Notes: generated by a model not told the origin, from the letters alone. 64,000 nucleotides of DNA from Rhizobium sp. CCGE531 (GCF_003627795.1 NZ_CP032686.1:558001-622000); one strand, 5' to 3'. Counted from the first letter of the stretch, positions 1 through 9,291 are shown. Translations and numbers: made by a program.

Positions 1-2
1 TT

Positions 3-3000
3 TTCATTGCTACGCTCCTTCTTTCCTCCCGGTCTAGCTGGCCATGGTGGATTCTGGGGGGCTGCTTGGCTGAATTGTTCAGCAATTTTCTGTGGTTTCA
101 CAGTCCGTTTCCTGCTGCCTTCCTGATCTATATCGGCAACGCTCTGGAAGCGGTCGTTGGGGCATGGCTCGTGAGCCGGATTTTGAGGCAATCGATTCGG
201 CTGGAAACCTTGCGGGAAGTTCTTGCATTCGTCTTGCTGGGGGCCGGAATTGCGCCAGTTGTAAGCGCGACCGTGGGAAGTGCGACACTTGCATGGTTTG
301 GCATACTGTCGCAAACCTTCGAGGCGGCTTGGCCCCTTTGGTGGATCGGAGATGCCACTGGGGTCTTGATCGTAGCTCCACTGGCGCTGGTCGTATTCCA
401 GAACTGGCGCGGTAAAGCACAGCTTTCGGCCGCTCGCTGGATCGAAGCCTGCGCCCTGGGGCTGATCTTACTTGGCGTCGCCGCCCTTTCGCTGAGCGGT
501 TACCTGCCATTTGCCTATATTATCATGCCGCCCCTCCTTTGGGCTGCGGTGCGTTTCGAGTTCAAAGGTGCCGCCGTCACCTTGGCTCTCCTTGCGCTGA
601 TCACCGCCGTTTTTACATTATCCGGCGCAAGTCAGTTTACCGGCAATCCGGAGTCGCAGAGGCACCAGCAAATCATGCTGCAGCTTTTTCTGGCGATCTC
701 GGCATTTTCGGCGCTGATCGTAGCCGCCATATCCCGGCAGTACCAACTGGCGGTGCTTACATTGCATCAAAGCCTGGAGGCCTTGCGCGACCGGGAGCGG
801 GAGCTCTCGCAATTGGTCGATATGGTCCCGAGCCACGTTTGGCGTCTGCGGCCCGACGGCGAGCCGACTTTCTTCAACAAGCGCATGGTCGATTTCCTCG
901 GTCTGGACGTCAGTAATGCCGACAAATCGGGCATGAGCCGGTTGGAGGCTGTCATTGGAACCGTCATTCATCCCGATGATGCGTTTGAGCTCAAGAATAC
1001 CTTGAGACGTAGTCTTGTCACTGGCGAGGCGTTCGCCATGCGCTATCGACTGCGGCGGAACGACGGCGTCTATCGCTGGATGTCAAGCCGTGCTGAGCCG
1101 ATGAGGGATCAGACTGGAAGCATCACCCAGTGGTATGGCATCGGTCACGATGTCGAGGACCAGATGCAGGCCGAGGAGGCAGTGCGGCGGAGTGAGCGGC
1201 AGCTTCAACAACTGATCGACGCTGTGCCGGCCATGATCTGGACTGTAACGAACGAAGGAAAGCCGGACTACGTGAACAAGCAGTTCACAGATATCGTGGG
1301 CGCTACGCTTGCCGATATGAGAGCGCCCGACGGCATTGCTTCACTAAATTTGATCCATCCTGAAGACAAGCAAAGGGCTGCACAGGCATTGGCCGACTCA
1401 CTTATTACCAGACAACCTTACAGCCTGAGACTTCGGCAACTTCGGCACGACGGGGTTTATCGCTGGGTTGAGGCCCGGGTTGCACCTTTGCAAGATGAGT
1501 CTGGAGCTATCCTGCGATGGTACGGCGTCAACGTCGACGTGGACGACGAGGTTCGCGCACAGGAGGCGTTGCGAGAGCGAGAGCGGGAGCTGTCGCTGCT
1601 CGTCGATATGGTCCCGGTTCACATCGGCCGCATGTCGCCCAACGGCGAGCCGACCTTCTTCAGCAAGCGTACTTTGCAATCCATCGGCCTCGACCACGTC
1701 GCGGCTTGGGACAAACCTGACATGAGCCGCTTGGTGGCCCTCATAGGGGCAACCGTCCATCCCGAAGATGGCCTGCGCATGCGGGAGGTGCTCGACCGCG
1801 CCCTCGCCAGCGGTGAGCCTTATACGATAAGATATCGCCGCCGCCGCGCAGACGGCGTCTATCGCTGGATGGAGGGCCGCGCCGAGCCATTGCGGGATGA
1901 AAAGGGAGTGATCGTGCAATGGTACGCGGCTGCCCTAGACATCGATGACGAGGTGCGCGCGCAGCGGGCCCTGGAAGAACACGAGCGGGAGCTCCAGCAG
2001 CTGATCGATGCGGTGCCGGCTCTGATTTGGGCCACAACACCCCAGGGAACGCCGATCTACATCAACAAGCGGTTCAGGGATGTAACGGGCGCTACGCTCG
2101 AGGATATCACGGCGCCTGATGGGTCGCCGTCCCTGAGCGTGATCCATCCAGACGACAGAGACGTGGCTCGGCAAGACATCAGCAATTCGTTCCGAACGGG
2201 TGCCCCCTACGTTCAGAGGTATCGTCAGCTGCGGACCGACGGCAGCTATCGTTGGACTGAGACCCGGGCAGAGCCGTTGCGCGACGATACCGGTGCGATT
2301 GTCCACTGGTACGGCGTGAGCGTGGATATCCACGATCTCGTGACCGCGCAGGAGGCTTTGCGACAAGGCGAACGGCGCTACCGCGACCTCTTCCACTACA
2401 TGCCCATCGGGCTCACCCAGGTGGACGCAAGCAAGCTCATCCCCTTGTTCAAGGAGCTGCGGGAACAGGGTGTGACGGAACTCAAAACCTATTTAGACGA
2501 ACATCCGGAATTCCTGCCGCGTGCGCTGGAAGCTCTGGAAATTGAAGAAGTCAACCAGCATATCATCACGATGTTCGGCGCGAAGAATGCCGAGGAGATG
2601 CTCGGGTCGATTTCCCGCTACTGGCAACCGAGCATGGCCACCATACGACGCTCCATCGAGGCGCGGTATCGAGGCGAAGAAGTTTTTCAGGAAGAGACCA
2701 AGGTAGCGCGCATGGACGGTAGCGTCATCGATGTTCTTTTCACAACCGCCCGGCCCGGCGCGGTTGCCGACAAGAGTCTGGTCGGTTTCATCGATATCAC
2801 CGAGCGCAAGAAGGCGGAGATGGCATTGCGCAACCGGGAGCGGGAATTCTCGCAGCTCGTCGACATGGTTCCGAGCCTCCTCTGGCGGCTAAATCCAGCG
2901 GGCGAACCGCTCTTCTTCAGCAAACGCATGATCGAGTTCATCGGTTTAGATGTTGGGGATTACGATGGGGCGGAAATAAGCGGGCTAGCTGCCGCCATCG

Positions 3001-4343
3001 CGGCGCTCGTCCATCCCCATGATGCGATCCGACTGGCGGACGCGCTCAACCACTCTTTCGCCACCGGTGAGACCTTTTCACTGAATTATCGCCTCCGTCG
3101 CGCGGATGGGGTCTATCGCTGGATGTCGGGGCGTGCGGAGCCTATGCGGGATGAGAGCGGGCGCATCGTCCAGTGGTACGGCCTCTCGCATGACATCGAC
3201 GATCAACTGCGCATTGAGGAGGAGGTGCGTGAGAGAGAACGCTCGCTCTGGCAGCTCGTTGAAACGCTCCCCGTCATGATCGATTGCGCCGCACCGGATG
3301 GCGAGCCGGTCTATCGCAACCCTCAACTCCGCGATTTCCTTGGATATAAGCTCGAAGATCTGGACGGGACAGGAAAGTCCCGATTGGCCGGCACGCTCGA
3401 TGCCGGCGTTCATCCTGACGAGGTCGCTGGCGTCAAAGAGAACTATGCGCATTCATTGGCGACGGGCCAACCTTACGCGCGTAGGCACCGCCTGCGTCAA
3501 TTCGATGGCGAATATCGCTGGGTTGAGACCCGTGCTGCTCCAATGCGAAACGCGGGAGGTGCGATCGTTCAGTGGAATGTCATCTGCCTGGATATCGATG
3601 GCGAAGTTCGGGCGGAGGAAAAATTGCGTCTTGCGCAAGAGAGTCTTGCACGGGCAAGCCAGGCGGCGAGCCTCTCTGAGCTTTCGGCTTCTATCGCCCA
3701 TGAGGTGAACCAGCCCCTGGCGGCCGTCGTTGCGAATTCGCACGCCTGCCAACGCTGGCTCATGGCCGAACCGCCAAATATCGAGCGAGCCGAGAAAACG
3801 GTAGAACGCATCATTCGGGATGCCAACTCGGCGGCGGATGTTGTCAGCCGCATTCGCGCCTTGTTCAAGCAATCTGTGGATGCGAGGGTCTACACGGCAC
3901 TCGCTAGCGTTATCAACGAAGCGCGGAGCCTGGTGGCTGTTGAAGCATCACGACGTCACGTGCGGATGGACGTGAAGATCGATGGCGACTTTCCGCTCGT
4001 TGCCATCGATCGTGTCCAGATCCAGCAGGTTCTGATCAATCTCATTCGCAACGGCATGGAGGCTATGGACTCTATTACCGGCGACCGAGTGCTGGGGATA
4101 CACCTGCGCTATATGGGGGATGTCATCCAGACTGACATCAGCGATCTCGGCCAGGGTATTGAATTTCCAGAGAGAATATTCGAGCCGTTCTTTACGACAA
4201 AAGAAGACGGCATGGGTATGGGGCTGGCGATCTGCCGTTCTATTGTCGAGTCACACGGCGGACGGTTGTGGGCGGAGAACAACCAGCCGCATGGCGCGAG
4301 GTTCACCTTCACCCTGCCGGTTGAAATGAAGGCGGTACCATGA
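3..4343 (+). CDS. MASE1 / seven-PAS sensor histidine kinase (5'-truncated by window edge)
   Basis: Membrane sensor kinase that should phosphorylate the FixJ-like regulators just downstream. The frame is open without a stop from base 3, and the residues before the first possible TTG (66) still look like MASE1 membrane helices, so the true start lies left of the window. Counting from the TTG at 66: MASE1 helices to about residue 225, then seven PAS domains beginning near residues 251, 383, 512, 646, 772, 931 and 1064. These are of two alternating sequence types plus one different type (the fifth). A HisKA domain carries the H-box IAHEVNQPLAAV with phospho-acceptor His at about 1212. The HATPase has an N-box near 1329 (NLIRNGMEAMD) and the glycine-rich lid DLGQGIEFP/GMGMGLAI. 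The C-terminus resembles FixL/DctB-class kinases. No heme-PAS signature was identified, so the ligand is unknown. The stop overlaps the next gene by 4 bp (ATGA). Confidence 0.93.
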   Translation, partial: FIATLLLSSRSSWPWWILGGCLAELFSNFLWFHSPFPAAFLIYIGNALEAVVGAWLVSRILRQSIRLETLREVLAFVLLGAGIAPVVSATVGSATLAWFGILSQTFEAAWPLWWIGDATGVLIVAPLALVVFQNWRGKAQLSAARWIEACALGLILLGVAALSLSGYLPFAYIIMPPLLWAAVRFEFKGAAVTLALLALITAVFTLSGASQFTGNPESQRHQQIMLQLFLAISAFSALIVAAISRQYQLAVLTLHQSLEALRDRERELSQLVDMVPSHVWRLRPDGEPTFFNKRMVDFLGLDVSNADKSGMSRLEAVIGTVIHPDDAFELKNTLRRSLVTGEAFAMRYRLRRNDGVYRWMSSRAEPMRDQTGSITQWYGIGHDVEDQMQAEEAVRRSERQLQQLIDAVPAMIWTVTNEGKPDYVNKQFTDIVGATLADMRAPDGIASLNLIHPEDKQRAAQALADSLITRQPYSLRLRQLRHDGVYRWVEARVAPLQDESGAILRWYGVNVDVDDEVRAQEALRERERELSLLVDMVPVHIGRMSPNGEPTFFSKRTLQSIGLDHVAAWDKPDMSRLVALIGATVHPEDGLRMREVLDRALASGEPYTIRYRRRRADGVYRWMEGRAEPLRDEKGVIVQWYAAALDIDDEVRAQRALEEHERELQQLIDAVPALIWATTPQGTPIYINKRFRDVTGATLEDITAPDGSPSLSVIHPDDRDVARQDISNSFRTGAPYVQRYRQLRTDGSYRWTETRAEPLRDDTGAIVHWYGVSVDIHDLVTAQEALRQGERRYRDLFHYMPIGLTQVDASKLIPLFKELREQGVTELKTYLDEHPEFLPRALEALEIEEVNQHIITMFGAKNAEEMLGSISRYWQPSMATIRRSIEARYRGEEVFQEETKVARMDGSVIDVLFTTARPGAVADKSLVGFIDITERKKAEMALRNREREFSQLVDMVPSLLWRLNPAGEPLFFSKRMIEFIGLDVGDYDGAEISGLAAAIAALVHPHDAIRLADALNHSFATGETFSLNYRLRRADGVYRWMSGRAEPMRDESGRIVQWYGLSHDIDDQLRIEEEVRERERSLWQLVETLPVMIDCAAPDGEPVYRNPQLRDFLGYKLEDLDGTGKSRLAGTLDAGVHPDEVAGVKENYAHSLATGQPYARRHRLRQFDGEYRWVETRAAPMRNAGGAIVQWNVICLDIDGEVRAEEKLRLAQESLARASQAASLSELSASIAHEVNQPLAAVVANSHACQRWLMAEPPNIERAEKTVERIIRDANSAADVVSRIRALFKQSVDARVYTALASVINEARSLVAVEASRRHVRMDVKIDGDFPLVAIDRVQIQQVLINLIRNGMEAMDSITGDRVLGIHLRYMGDVIQTDISDLGQGIEFPERIFEPFFTTKEDGMGMGLAICRSIVESHGGRLWAENNQPHGARFTFTLPVEMKAVP

Positions 4344-4981
4344 CAACCGACGATCATATTGTCTTCATCGTTGATGACGACGAACGAATTCGAGAGGCAC
4401 TGAGCGAGCTCCTTGACTCGCATGGCATGCGCGCAGCCGTATTTGGATCCGCAGGCGACTATGTCAGCGCGGACAAGCCGGATGTCCCTGCCTGCCTCAT
4501 CCTCGACATCGAATTGCCTGATATCAATGGCCTTGACCTCCAGAAACAGATCGCGGATGGGGGTCATCCACCGATAGTCTTCATTACAGGACATGGTGAC
4601 ATCCCATCTTCGGTGCGCGCGATCAAGCACGGCGCCGTTGATTTCCTGACCAAGCCTTTTAGCGAAGCGGATCTGATGGCAGCGGTCCGCGCAGCGATTG
4701 CCCAGGATCGGGAAAAGAGATTGGAACGCGCTGAGCTCAGCATTCTGAGACAACGCTATCTGGAGCTGACACCGCGAGAGCGCGAGGTTTTGCCGCTCGT
4801 CGTGAGCGGTCTTCTCAACAAACAGGCGGCGGCAGAGCTAGGGATCAGTGAAGTCACGCTGCAAATCCACAGAAGGAACGTGATGCAGAAAATGGCGGCA
4901 GCATCGTTCGCCGATCTCGTTCGCATGGCGGAGAGACTGGAAACACCGATTACCCACTCACGAAGAGTGGGAGGGAATTGA
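4340..4981 (+). CDS. FixJ/NarL-like response regulator (REC + LuxR HTH)
   Basis: Two-component transcription factor, 213 aa. The N-terminal receiver has the acidic pocket VDDDE at residues 11-15 and phospho-acceptor Asp56 (LILDIELPD). The switch Thr is in FITGHGD and the conserved Lys in FLTKPF. The C-terminal LuxR/GerE helix-turn-helix is LTPREREVLPLVVSGLLNKQ... with ISEVTLQIHRRNVMQKM as recognition helix. It starts inside the kinase stop codon (ATGA overlap), so it is translationally coupled and the likely cognate partner. Closest general family is FixJ/TodT/TtrR. Targets are not evident from the sequence. Confidence 0.93.
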   Translation: MTTDDHIVFIVDDDERIREALSELLDSHGMRAAVFGSAGDYVSADKPDVPACLILDIELPDINGLDLQKQIADGGHPPIVFITGHGDIPSSVRAIKHGAVDFLTKPFSEADLMAAVRAAIAQDREKRLERAELSILRQRYLELTPREREVLPLVVSGLLNKQAAAELGISEVTLQIHRRNVMQKMAAASFADLVRMAERLETPITHSRRVGGN

Positions 4982-4983
4982 AC

Positions 4984-5361
4984 ATGAACAAGACAAGACA
5001 TGTCGTGGCAGTTGTTGATGACGATCCGAGAATGCTTGAGTCGGTCGGCGACCTCCTGGAATCTGCGGGCTATGTGGCTCGTAGTTTCTCGTCGGCAGCA
5101 TCGTTGCTCGTCAACGGACTATCGGACCTGGATGTGCTCATCACCGATATAGGGATGCCTGGCATAGACGGTTTTGAACTTCGCGACCTCGTGAAGAAGG
5201 CACGTCCAGAACTGCCGGTATTCCTGGTCACAGGCCGCCACGAAATAGCGGATCAGAGCCGCGCTCGAGGCATCAGCGGTTTTTTCCGCAAGCCCTTCGA
5301 TGCTCAGGCCCTACTCGCCGCGATCGCCAATGCGTTGCACGAATCGAGAGATGGAGGGTGA
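4984..5361 (+). CDS. Single-domain response regulator (CheY/FixJ-receiver type)
   Basis: A 125-aa lone receiver with no output domain. Acidic pocket VVDDDP at residues 10-15, phospho-acceptor Asp55 (LITDIGMPG), Thr in LVTGRHE and Lys in FFRKPFD. The start is chosen at ATG 4984, eight bases after GGAGGG (4970-4975). A TTG at 4978 overlapping the previous stop is possible but less well placed. It sits between two FixJ-like regulators, so it could act as a phosphate sink or as a competitor for the shared kinase. That role is inference. Confidence 0.88.
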   Translation: MNKTRHVVAVVDDDPRMLESVGDLLESAGYVARSFSSAASLLVNGLSDLDVLITDIGMPGIDGFELRDLVKKARPELPVFLVTGRHEIADQSRARGISGFFRKPFDAQALLAAIANALHESRDGG

Positions 5362-5362
5362 C

Positions 5363-6055
5363 ATGAGAGTTGACCAACCGTTGCTGCGCAGATCGGCGCC
5401 GTTATCACTGCAGTGTGGAAAAGAAGAGGATCAGCCGCTCGTCGTTATTGTCGATGACGATGCATCTGTTCGAGAAGCGTTGGCGGAATTGATCCTGTCA
5501 GCGGGCTTCCAGCCGGTGTGCTTTGCCTCGACCCGGGAATTGCTTGGCGCCGATATATTGGACCGCCCCGGCTGCTTGATACTCGATGTGCGCATGCCCG
5601 GCGCAAGCGGTCTCCATTTGCAGCAGCATCTTGCGGAAAGCGGCAACCCCAAGCCGATCATCTTTCTGACCGGGTATGGTGATATTCCGATGACCGTCCA
5701 GGCGATGAAGGCGGGCGCTGTGGATTTTCTGACCAAGCCGGTGCGGGACCAGACACTGCTTGACGCTGTGACTACGGGCATTGCAATGGATGTCGAACGA
5801 CGGAAGGAAGCCGCGATCGCCAGGCGCAACATAGAACGTCTTGAGACGTTGACGCAGCGCGAGCGCGAAGTGCTGTATGAAGTGGTGCATGGACGACTTA
5901 ACAAGCAGATCGCCTTCGATCTTGGCATTAGTGAAGTCACAGTCAAACTCCATCGCAGCAATGTCATGCACAAGATGGAGGCGGCTTCCATCGGAGAACT
6001 GATCCGGGCGTGGGAAACTCTGCCTTTACAAATGCGCGAGGCGGGCACGCGCTAA
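5363..6055 (+). CDS. FixJ-like response regulator (REC + LuxR HTH), second copy
   Basis: A 230-aa regulator with a 24-residue N-terminal extension, then a receiver (VIVDDDA at 28-34, phospho-acceptor Asp75 in LILDVRMPG, Thr in FLTGYGD, Lys in FLTKPV). The C-terminal LuxR HTH has LTQREREVLYEVVHGRLNKQ and ISEVTVKLHRSNVMHKM. The start at ATG 5363 is preceded by GGAGGG (5353-5358) and overlaps the previous gene's end region, so upstream in-frame starts are less likely. It is a clear paralogue of the regulator at 4340. One kinase serving two DNA-binding regulators and a free receiver suggests a branched pathway. Confidence 0.9.
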   Translation: MRVDQPLLRRSAPLSLQCGKEEDQPLVVIVDDDASVREALAELILSAGFQPVCFASTRELLGADILDRPGCLILDVRMPGASGLHLQQHLAESGNPKPIIFLTGYGDIPMTVQAMKAGAVDFLTKPVRDQTLLDAVTTGIAMDVERRKEAAIARRNIERLETLTQREREVLYEVVHGRLNKQIAFDLGISEVTVKLHRSNVMHKMEAASIGELIRAWETLPLQMREAGTR

Positions 6056-6700
6056 AACTGAAACCGCTCTGCGGCAGAGGCGTTGTCACGTTGCCTGTGG
6101 CTTAACGCTAGAACGATCATTGGGCTGAAATGAGCAAGCCCTGTGATCGGTTACAAGAATGTCGAGCCCTACCTCCCTTTCACCCTGATTTTTATTTTGC
6201 GATACAACCCAGAACCCTTGCGGCACGCTGCTTTATTCGTATTAGTCTGGGTTCATGGAAAATGGAAAAAGCATTGAAAGGGACGCGGAACTTAACAGCC
6301 TAAAACGAAGCTTCATAGTGGAACGTATCACTTCACAGCGCAATATTAAGTCATTCTTTTTATTCACGAAACTCCCGCGACATTGCAATCTGACTTCGAG
6401 GGACTACGGTTCAAATCCCATATGTGGACGGCCCCCGACTCGCAAGATATTTTGAGATAATTTGATCTGATCGCTTGCGTCCATATGTCCGGCCTGTTGT
6501 TGCGTTCGCACATGAACGCTGGCCAAGATGGTTTCCGCAACACAGGTCCCAAACATCAAGGCGGCCTTGAGGGGCCAATGGGATTCCCGGGGTGTCCTGT
6601 GTCCCGGATCGATCGATCACACCATCTGCTATTATCCTGCAAGTTGTCGTATTACCAACACGTGGTGAAGATCATGTCCCTGGTTCTTGCTTCCCAATCG
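6056..6700. other. Intergenic region, no convincing gene
   Basis: About 645 bp downstream of the signalling operon. It has lower coding character, several short open frames on both strands with no recognisable family, and no strong terminator. A short imperfect hairpin (CTCTG...CAGAG near 6067-6079) follows the operon but lacks a T-run. I see no supported gene here. Confidence 0.5.
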
Positions 6701-6841
6701 TCATGCGGCGCATCCCGTCAAAGCTGGCCCTGATTGCGCGCTGTATGTCTCTCCGGAGACCATGAGCTTCCAAGCCATGCGCGCCATCTTGTTGGCGAGT
6801 GCGACAGCTGCCAGTTTAGGCGGCTTGCGCTTGAGCAGCTC
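6701..6841 (-). pseudogene. IS110-family transposase C-terminal remnant
   Basis: The minus-strand frame ends with about 46 residues, including LLKRKPPKLAAVALANKMAR and AWKLMVSGETY. These resemble the conserved C-terminal helix of IS110-family transposases (typically ..VALANKxARxxWxLxxxGExY). The rest of the transposase, including the DEDD catalytic part, is absent, so this is at most a decayed insertion-sequence fragment. The identification rests on recalled family sequence, not an alignment. Confidence 0.45.
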
Positions 6842-7127
6842 AGTCGGTTCTGTCGCAAAACGGAATGGCAAGGTATCTCCGGCATTAAGCCCTCTTGTTT
6901 TCAGGGGAGCTGCAAAGCACACAAACAAACCGGCGATATCGCCTCCACTGACGGTGTGGCGGGACATTTTCCTGCTGTGACCGCTACTCACCCCTGATGG
7001 GAACTCAAGAGCGTGACTATCAGCTCAGACGCGGATTTGATCCCGACGCAATCGCTTCGATCGATTAGGGCCTTCCCAAACCTGGTTGAGTATCTTGGCC
7101 GCTAAAGCCGACTTTATCCAAGCCCGC

Positions 7128-8414
7128 TCATGATGGCGTTGTTGCCTTCGGGAATGAACTGAAGATCGACACCGGTATCGCAAATTGCCTGTCTCCAAAT
7201 GCTAAGACCTGATCCCCGGTGTAGATCACCAAGCCTAAAAAGTCCCATTTGGCGGCAGGACCGCTCTTAAAGACATCGAAGTTATCGAAGTCGGCGCGGG
7301 TGACGGTCGAGGAGGCTTTCATCTCGAATCCCACGGCGAGGTTGCCGCTCTCCGCCACGACATCGACTTCGCGTCCTCTCCGGTCTCGCCAGTGGTAGAG
7401 ACGCCATTCATCGCGCTGCAAGGAGATACATTTCAGCAACTCAGTAAACACGTAGGTTTCGAAAAGTGCGCCTAAAGGGGTCTGATCTTTCCCGAGCGCG
7501 AAATCGCCTGCCGCCAATCCACGCAAGGCGGCAGTAATTCCTGTATCGATGAGGTGGCACTTTGGTTGCTTGATATCGCGCCCCGCCTCGCCGGACGTCC
7601 AGGTGGGCAATCTGATGACAAGCGACAGGCGTTTCAGGATATCTACATATTCTCCTACGACCTGCCTTGTCAGGCCGACCTTGTCGCCGAGATCGGTCAT
7701 GTTCAGTTCGTTTCCGGTTCTGACGGCAAGTTGATTTATCAACCGACGCATCGAATCCGGTCGTCTTATTTTCATGACGTCCGCGACATCCCGGTCTACG
7801 ATGGTGTCGATGTACTCTCTGTATCTGCGTTGACGAGAGCGTTCCGACAGAGGCCGGATTTCGGGATACCCGCCGCGAATGATGCGGTCGATCACCTCGA
7901 TCTTCGATATACTCCTGCAGGGGGGCAACGCATTCAGTTCACCACTCTGTTTGGCCCAGTCCAATATCAAGCATGGACCGGCATCGTCGATCTCCGCTGA
8001 GCTTAGGGGCAGCATCTTGAGCGTCTGAACCCTGCCTGCAAGAGAATCGAGTACATCAGCTGAAACGAAAACATTCGAGGAGCCAGTCAGGAGGAATTGG
8101 CCCATCCTGCGATCGGCGTCGACAACGCGCTTTATTGTGAGCGCAATCTTCTTTGAGCGCTGGACTTCATCAATGATGATGGGCTCGCCGTTCGCGGCCG
8201 TGACCAAGGTTTGCATCTGGCCTCGCGGATCGGCTTCAATCGCCGCAAGAACATTCTCATCGTCGAACGACACAAAATGGCCGCTTCCCAGCATATCACG
8301 CACGAGGGTCGTCTTGCCGATTTGGCGTGGGCCGATCAGGTTAACGATCCGTGCGCTTTCAAGTGCAAGCTCCAGCTCCGACCTTATGTGTCTCTCGTAT
8401 AAGTCGTCGGCCAT
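7128..8414 (-). CDS. AAA ATPase with DUF4143 (archaeal-type ATPase family)
   Basis: A 428-aa cytoplasmic ATP-binding protein. The AAA_14 domain carries Walker A GPRQIGKTT (about residues 28-36), Walker B IIIDEVQ (about 74-80) and a sensor-like LLTGSSN. Downstream are a winged-helix-like stretch (LGDKVGLTRQVVGEYVDIL) and a C-terminal DUF4143 domain with the PD-(D/E)XK-like core HWRDRRGREVDVV. Such proteins are often accessory or horizontally transferred, and their function is mostly undefined. The gene is monocistronic, with an array of six imperfect direct repeats 60-190 bp upstream of its start that may regulate it. Confidence 0.85.
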   Translation of the reverse strand: MADDLYERHIRSELELALESARIVNLIGPRQIGKTTLVRDMLGSGHFVSFDDENVLAAIEADPRGQMQTLVTAANGEPIIIDEVQRSKKIALTIKRVVDADRRMGQFLLTGSSNVFVSADVLDSLAGRVQTLKMLPLSSAEIDDAGPCLILDWAKQSGELNALPPCRSISKIEVIDRIIRGGYPEIRPLSERSRQRRYREYIDTIVDRDVADVMKIRRPDSMRRLINQLAVRTGNELNMTDLGDKVGLTRQVVGEYVDILKRLSLVIRLPTWTSGEAGRDIKQPKCHLIDTGITAALRGLAAGDFALGKDQTPLGALFETYVFTELLKCISLQRDEWRLYHWRDRRGREVDVVAESGNLAVGFEMKASSTVTRADFDNFDVFKSGPAAKWDFLGLVIYTGDQVLAFGDRQFAIPVSIFSSFPKATTPS

Positions 8415-8473
8415 GGCATTTCCTGAAGCAAAAATACGAGATTAATCAGCTGGATAGGAGCCTTTATGGCTTG

Positions 8474-8600
8474 GGCGGAATGTTAACCACAGCCTTGGCA
8501 GAATGTCAATTTAAATGTGGCAAAACGTTAATTAGATGTATGGCGAAATGTTAAATAGAGTCATGACGAAATGTTAATTTACAAGTCGACGGAATGCAAA
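8474..8600. repeat. Six imperfect 13-bp direct repeats at 22-23 bp pitch
   Basis: Copies begin at 8474, 8497, 8519, 8542, 8565 and 8588. Consensus is GGCGAAATGTTAA; copies vary (for example GGCGGAATGTTAA, GGCAAAACGTTAA, GACGGAATGCAAA). Spacings are 23, 22, 23, 23 and 23, about two helical turns, so all copies face the same side of the DNA. The array lies immediately upstream of the minus-strand ATPase gene. It could be an operator or iteron-like array, or the multiply repeated end of an IS21-type element whose remainder is missing. Confidence 0.75.
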
Positions 8601-9047
8601 ATGGAATTCCTTCTCGGTGGTCTCTACCTAAAGGAGTTGTGACAGTACGGTATTGTCACCTCCAACGCCCTTGTTCGATAAGCTCGCTGGGATCGTTCAG
8701 CTAAAGGTTCGAATCACCCCCACAACCTGATTAAGATGGTCCAGGGATGCTGCAAGGGCGGATAAAGATGCAGCAACGTCCTCAGGATAATGAAGTCGAG
8801 ACGTGTGAGATAGTCCGCCATCCGACCCTGCTTACGACGTTCGCACCCCTACAGCAGTTCCGATCAAGGCAACGACGACGAAAGCCGCAACTGCCTGTCT
8901 CTCTTGTATGACCATTTGCTGACACTCGGGAATGGTTATCCGACGTGGGCTTAGCTCGGTTAATAGTTGAAGTATGTGGTAGACTTGGTGACATCAGTAT
9001 CGCCCACTCTCCACAATGTTTTGCCCAATTAAGGTTCCGATTGTTTC
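8601..9047. other. Intergenic region without recognisable gene
   Basis: Roughly 450 bp of AT-richer spacer between the repeat array and the orphan terminator. Short open frames exist (for example minus strand near 8782-8994) but show no family resemblance or convincing ribosome-binding site. Confidence 0.45.
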
Positions 9048-9084
9048 AAAAAAATTGCCCTGCCGGGTGGGGCCAGGCAGGGCA
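9048..9084 (-). terminator. Rho-independent terminator for minus-strand transcription
   Basis: Perfect 9-bp inverted repeat TGCCCTGCC (9056-9064) / GGCAGGGCA (9076-9084) with an 11-nt loop, flanked on the left by seven A residues (9048-9054). Read on the minus strand this is a GC-rich hairpin followed by a U-run. No minus-strand gene now lies directly upstream of it (the next gene is on the plus strand), so its original gene appears to have been lost or replaced. Confidence 0.7.
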
Positions 9085-9177
9085 GCAACAGGAGCGCTGT
9101 TGAACGCGCGAGTCGGGGTGAACTGGAGTTCAGTAACTTGCGCAGCTTCAATCTATCATTGTGTGACAGCTTTGTGA

Positions 9178-9291
9178 ATGCCACTAATCGCATCTACGAT
9201 CCCAACACCTGATGGCGCTTCCAGGCGCCTGCTCAAGGGGGTTGCCGCCGCCGGCGTCGGCCTTGCCGCTGTTGGCGTCAGTCAGCTCAGC
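9178..9291 (+). other. Out-of-frame Tat signal peptide belonging to the downstream hydrolase
   Basis: The frame starting at ATG 9178 encodes a twin-arginine motif SRRLLKG followed by an alanine/glycine/valine-rich hydrophobic core (VAAAGVGLAAVGVSQ). It then loses sense, while the +1 frame continues with SSADAKTPTPTNTGKPTAD and the hydrolase domain. A single-base change near 9285-9300 would fuse the two into one exported hydrolase. This indicates a frameshift mutation or a sequencing error. Confidence 0.65.

Noticed and set aside
5300..5362. Upstream start for the second FixJ-like regulator
   Set aside because: The 21 extra residues overlap the receiver gene in another frame and lack a ribosome-binding site, while ATG 5363 has one.
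6405..6430. Sequence GGTTCAAATCC resembling a tRNA T-arm
   Set aside because: The flanks do not pair (TACGG versus CCCAT) and no acceptor or anticodon arms are found.
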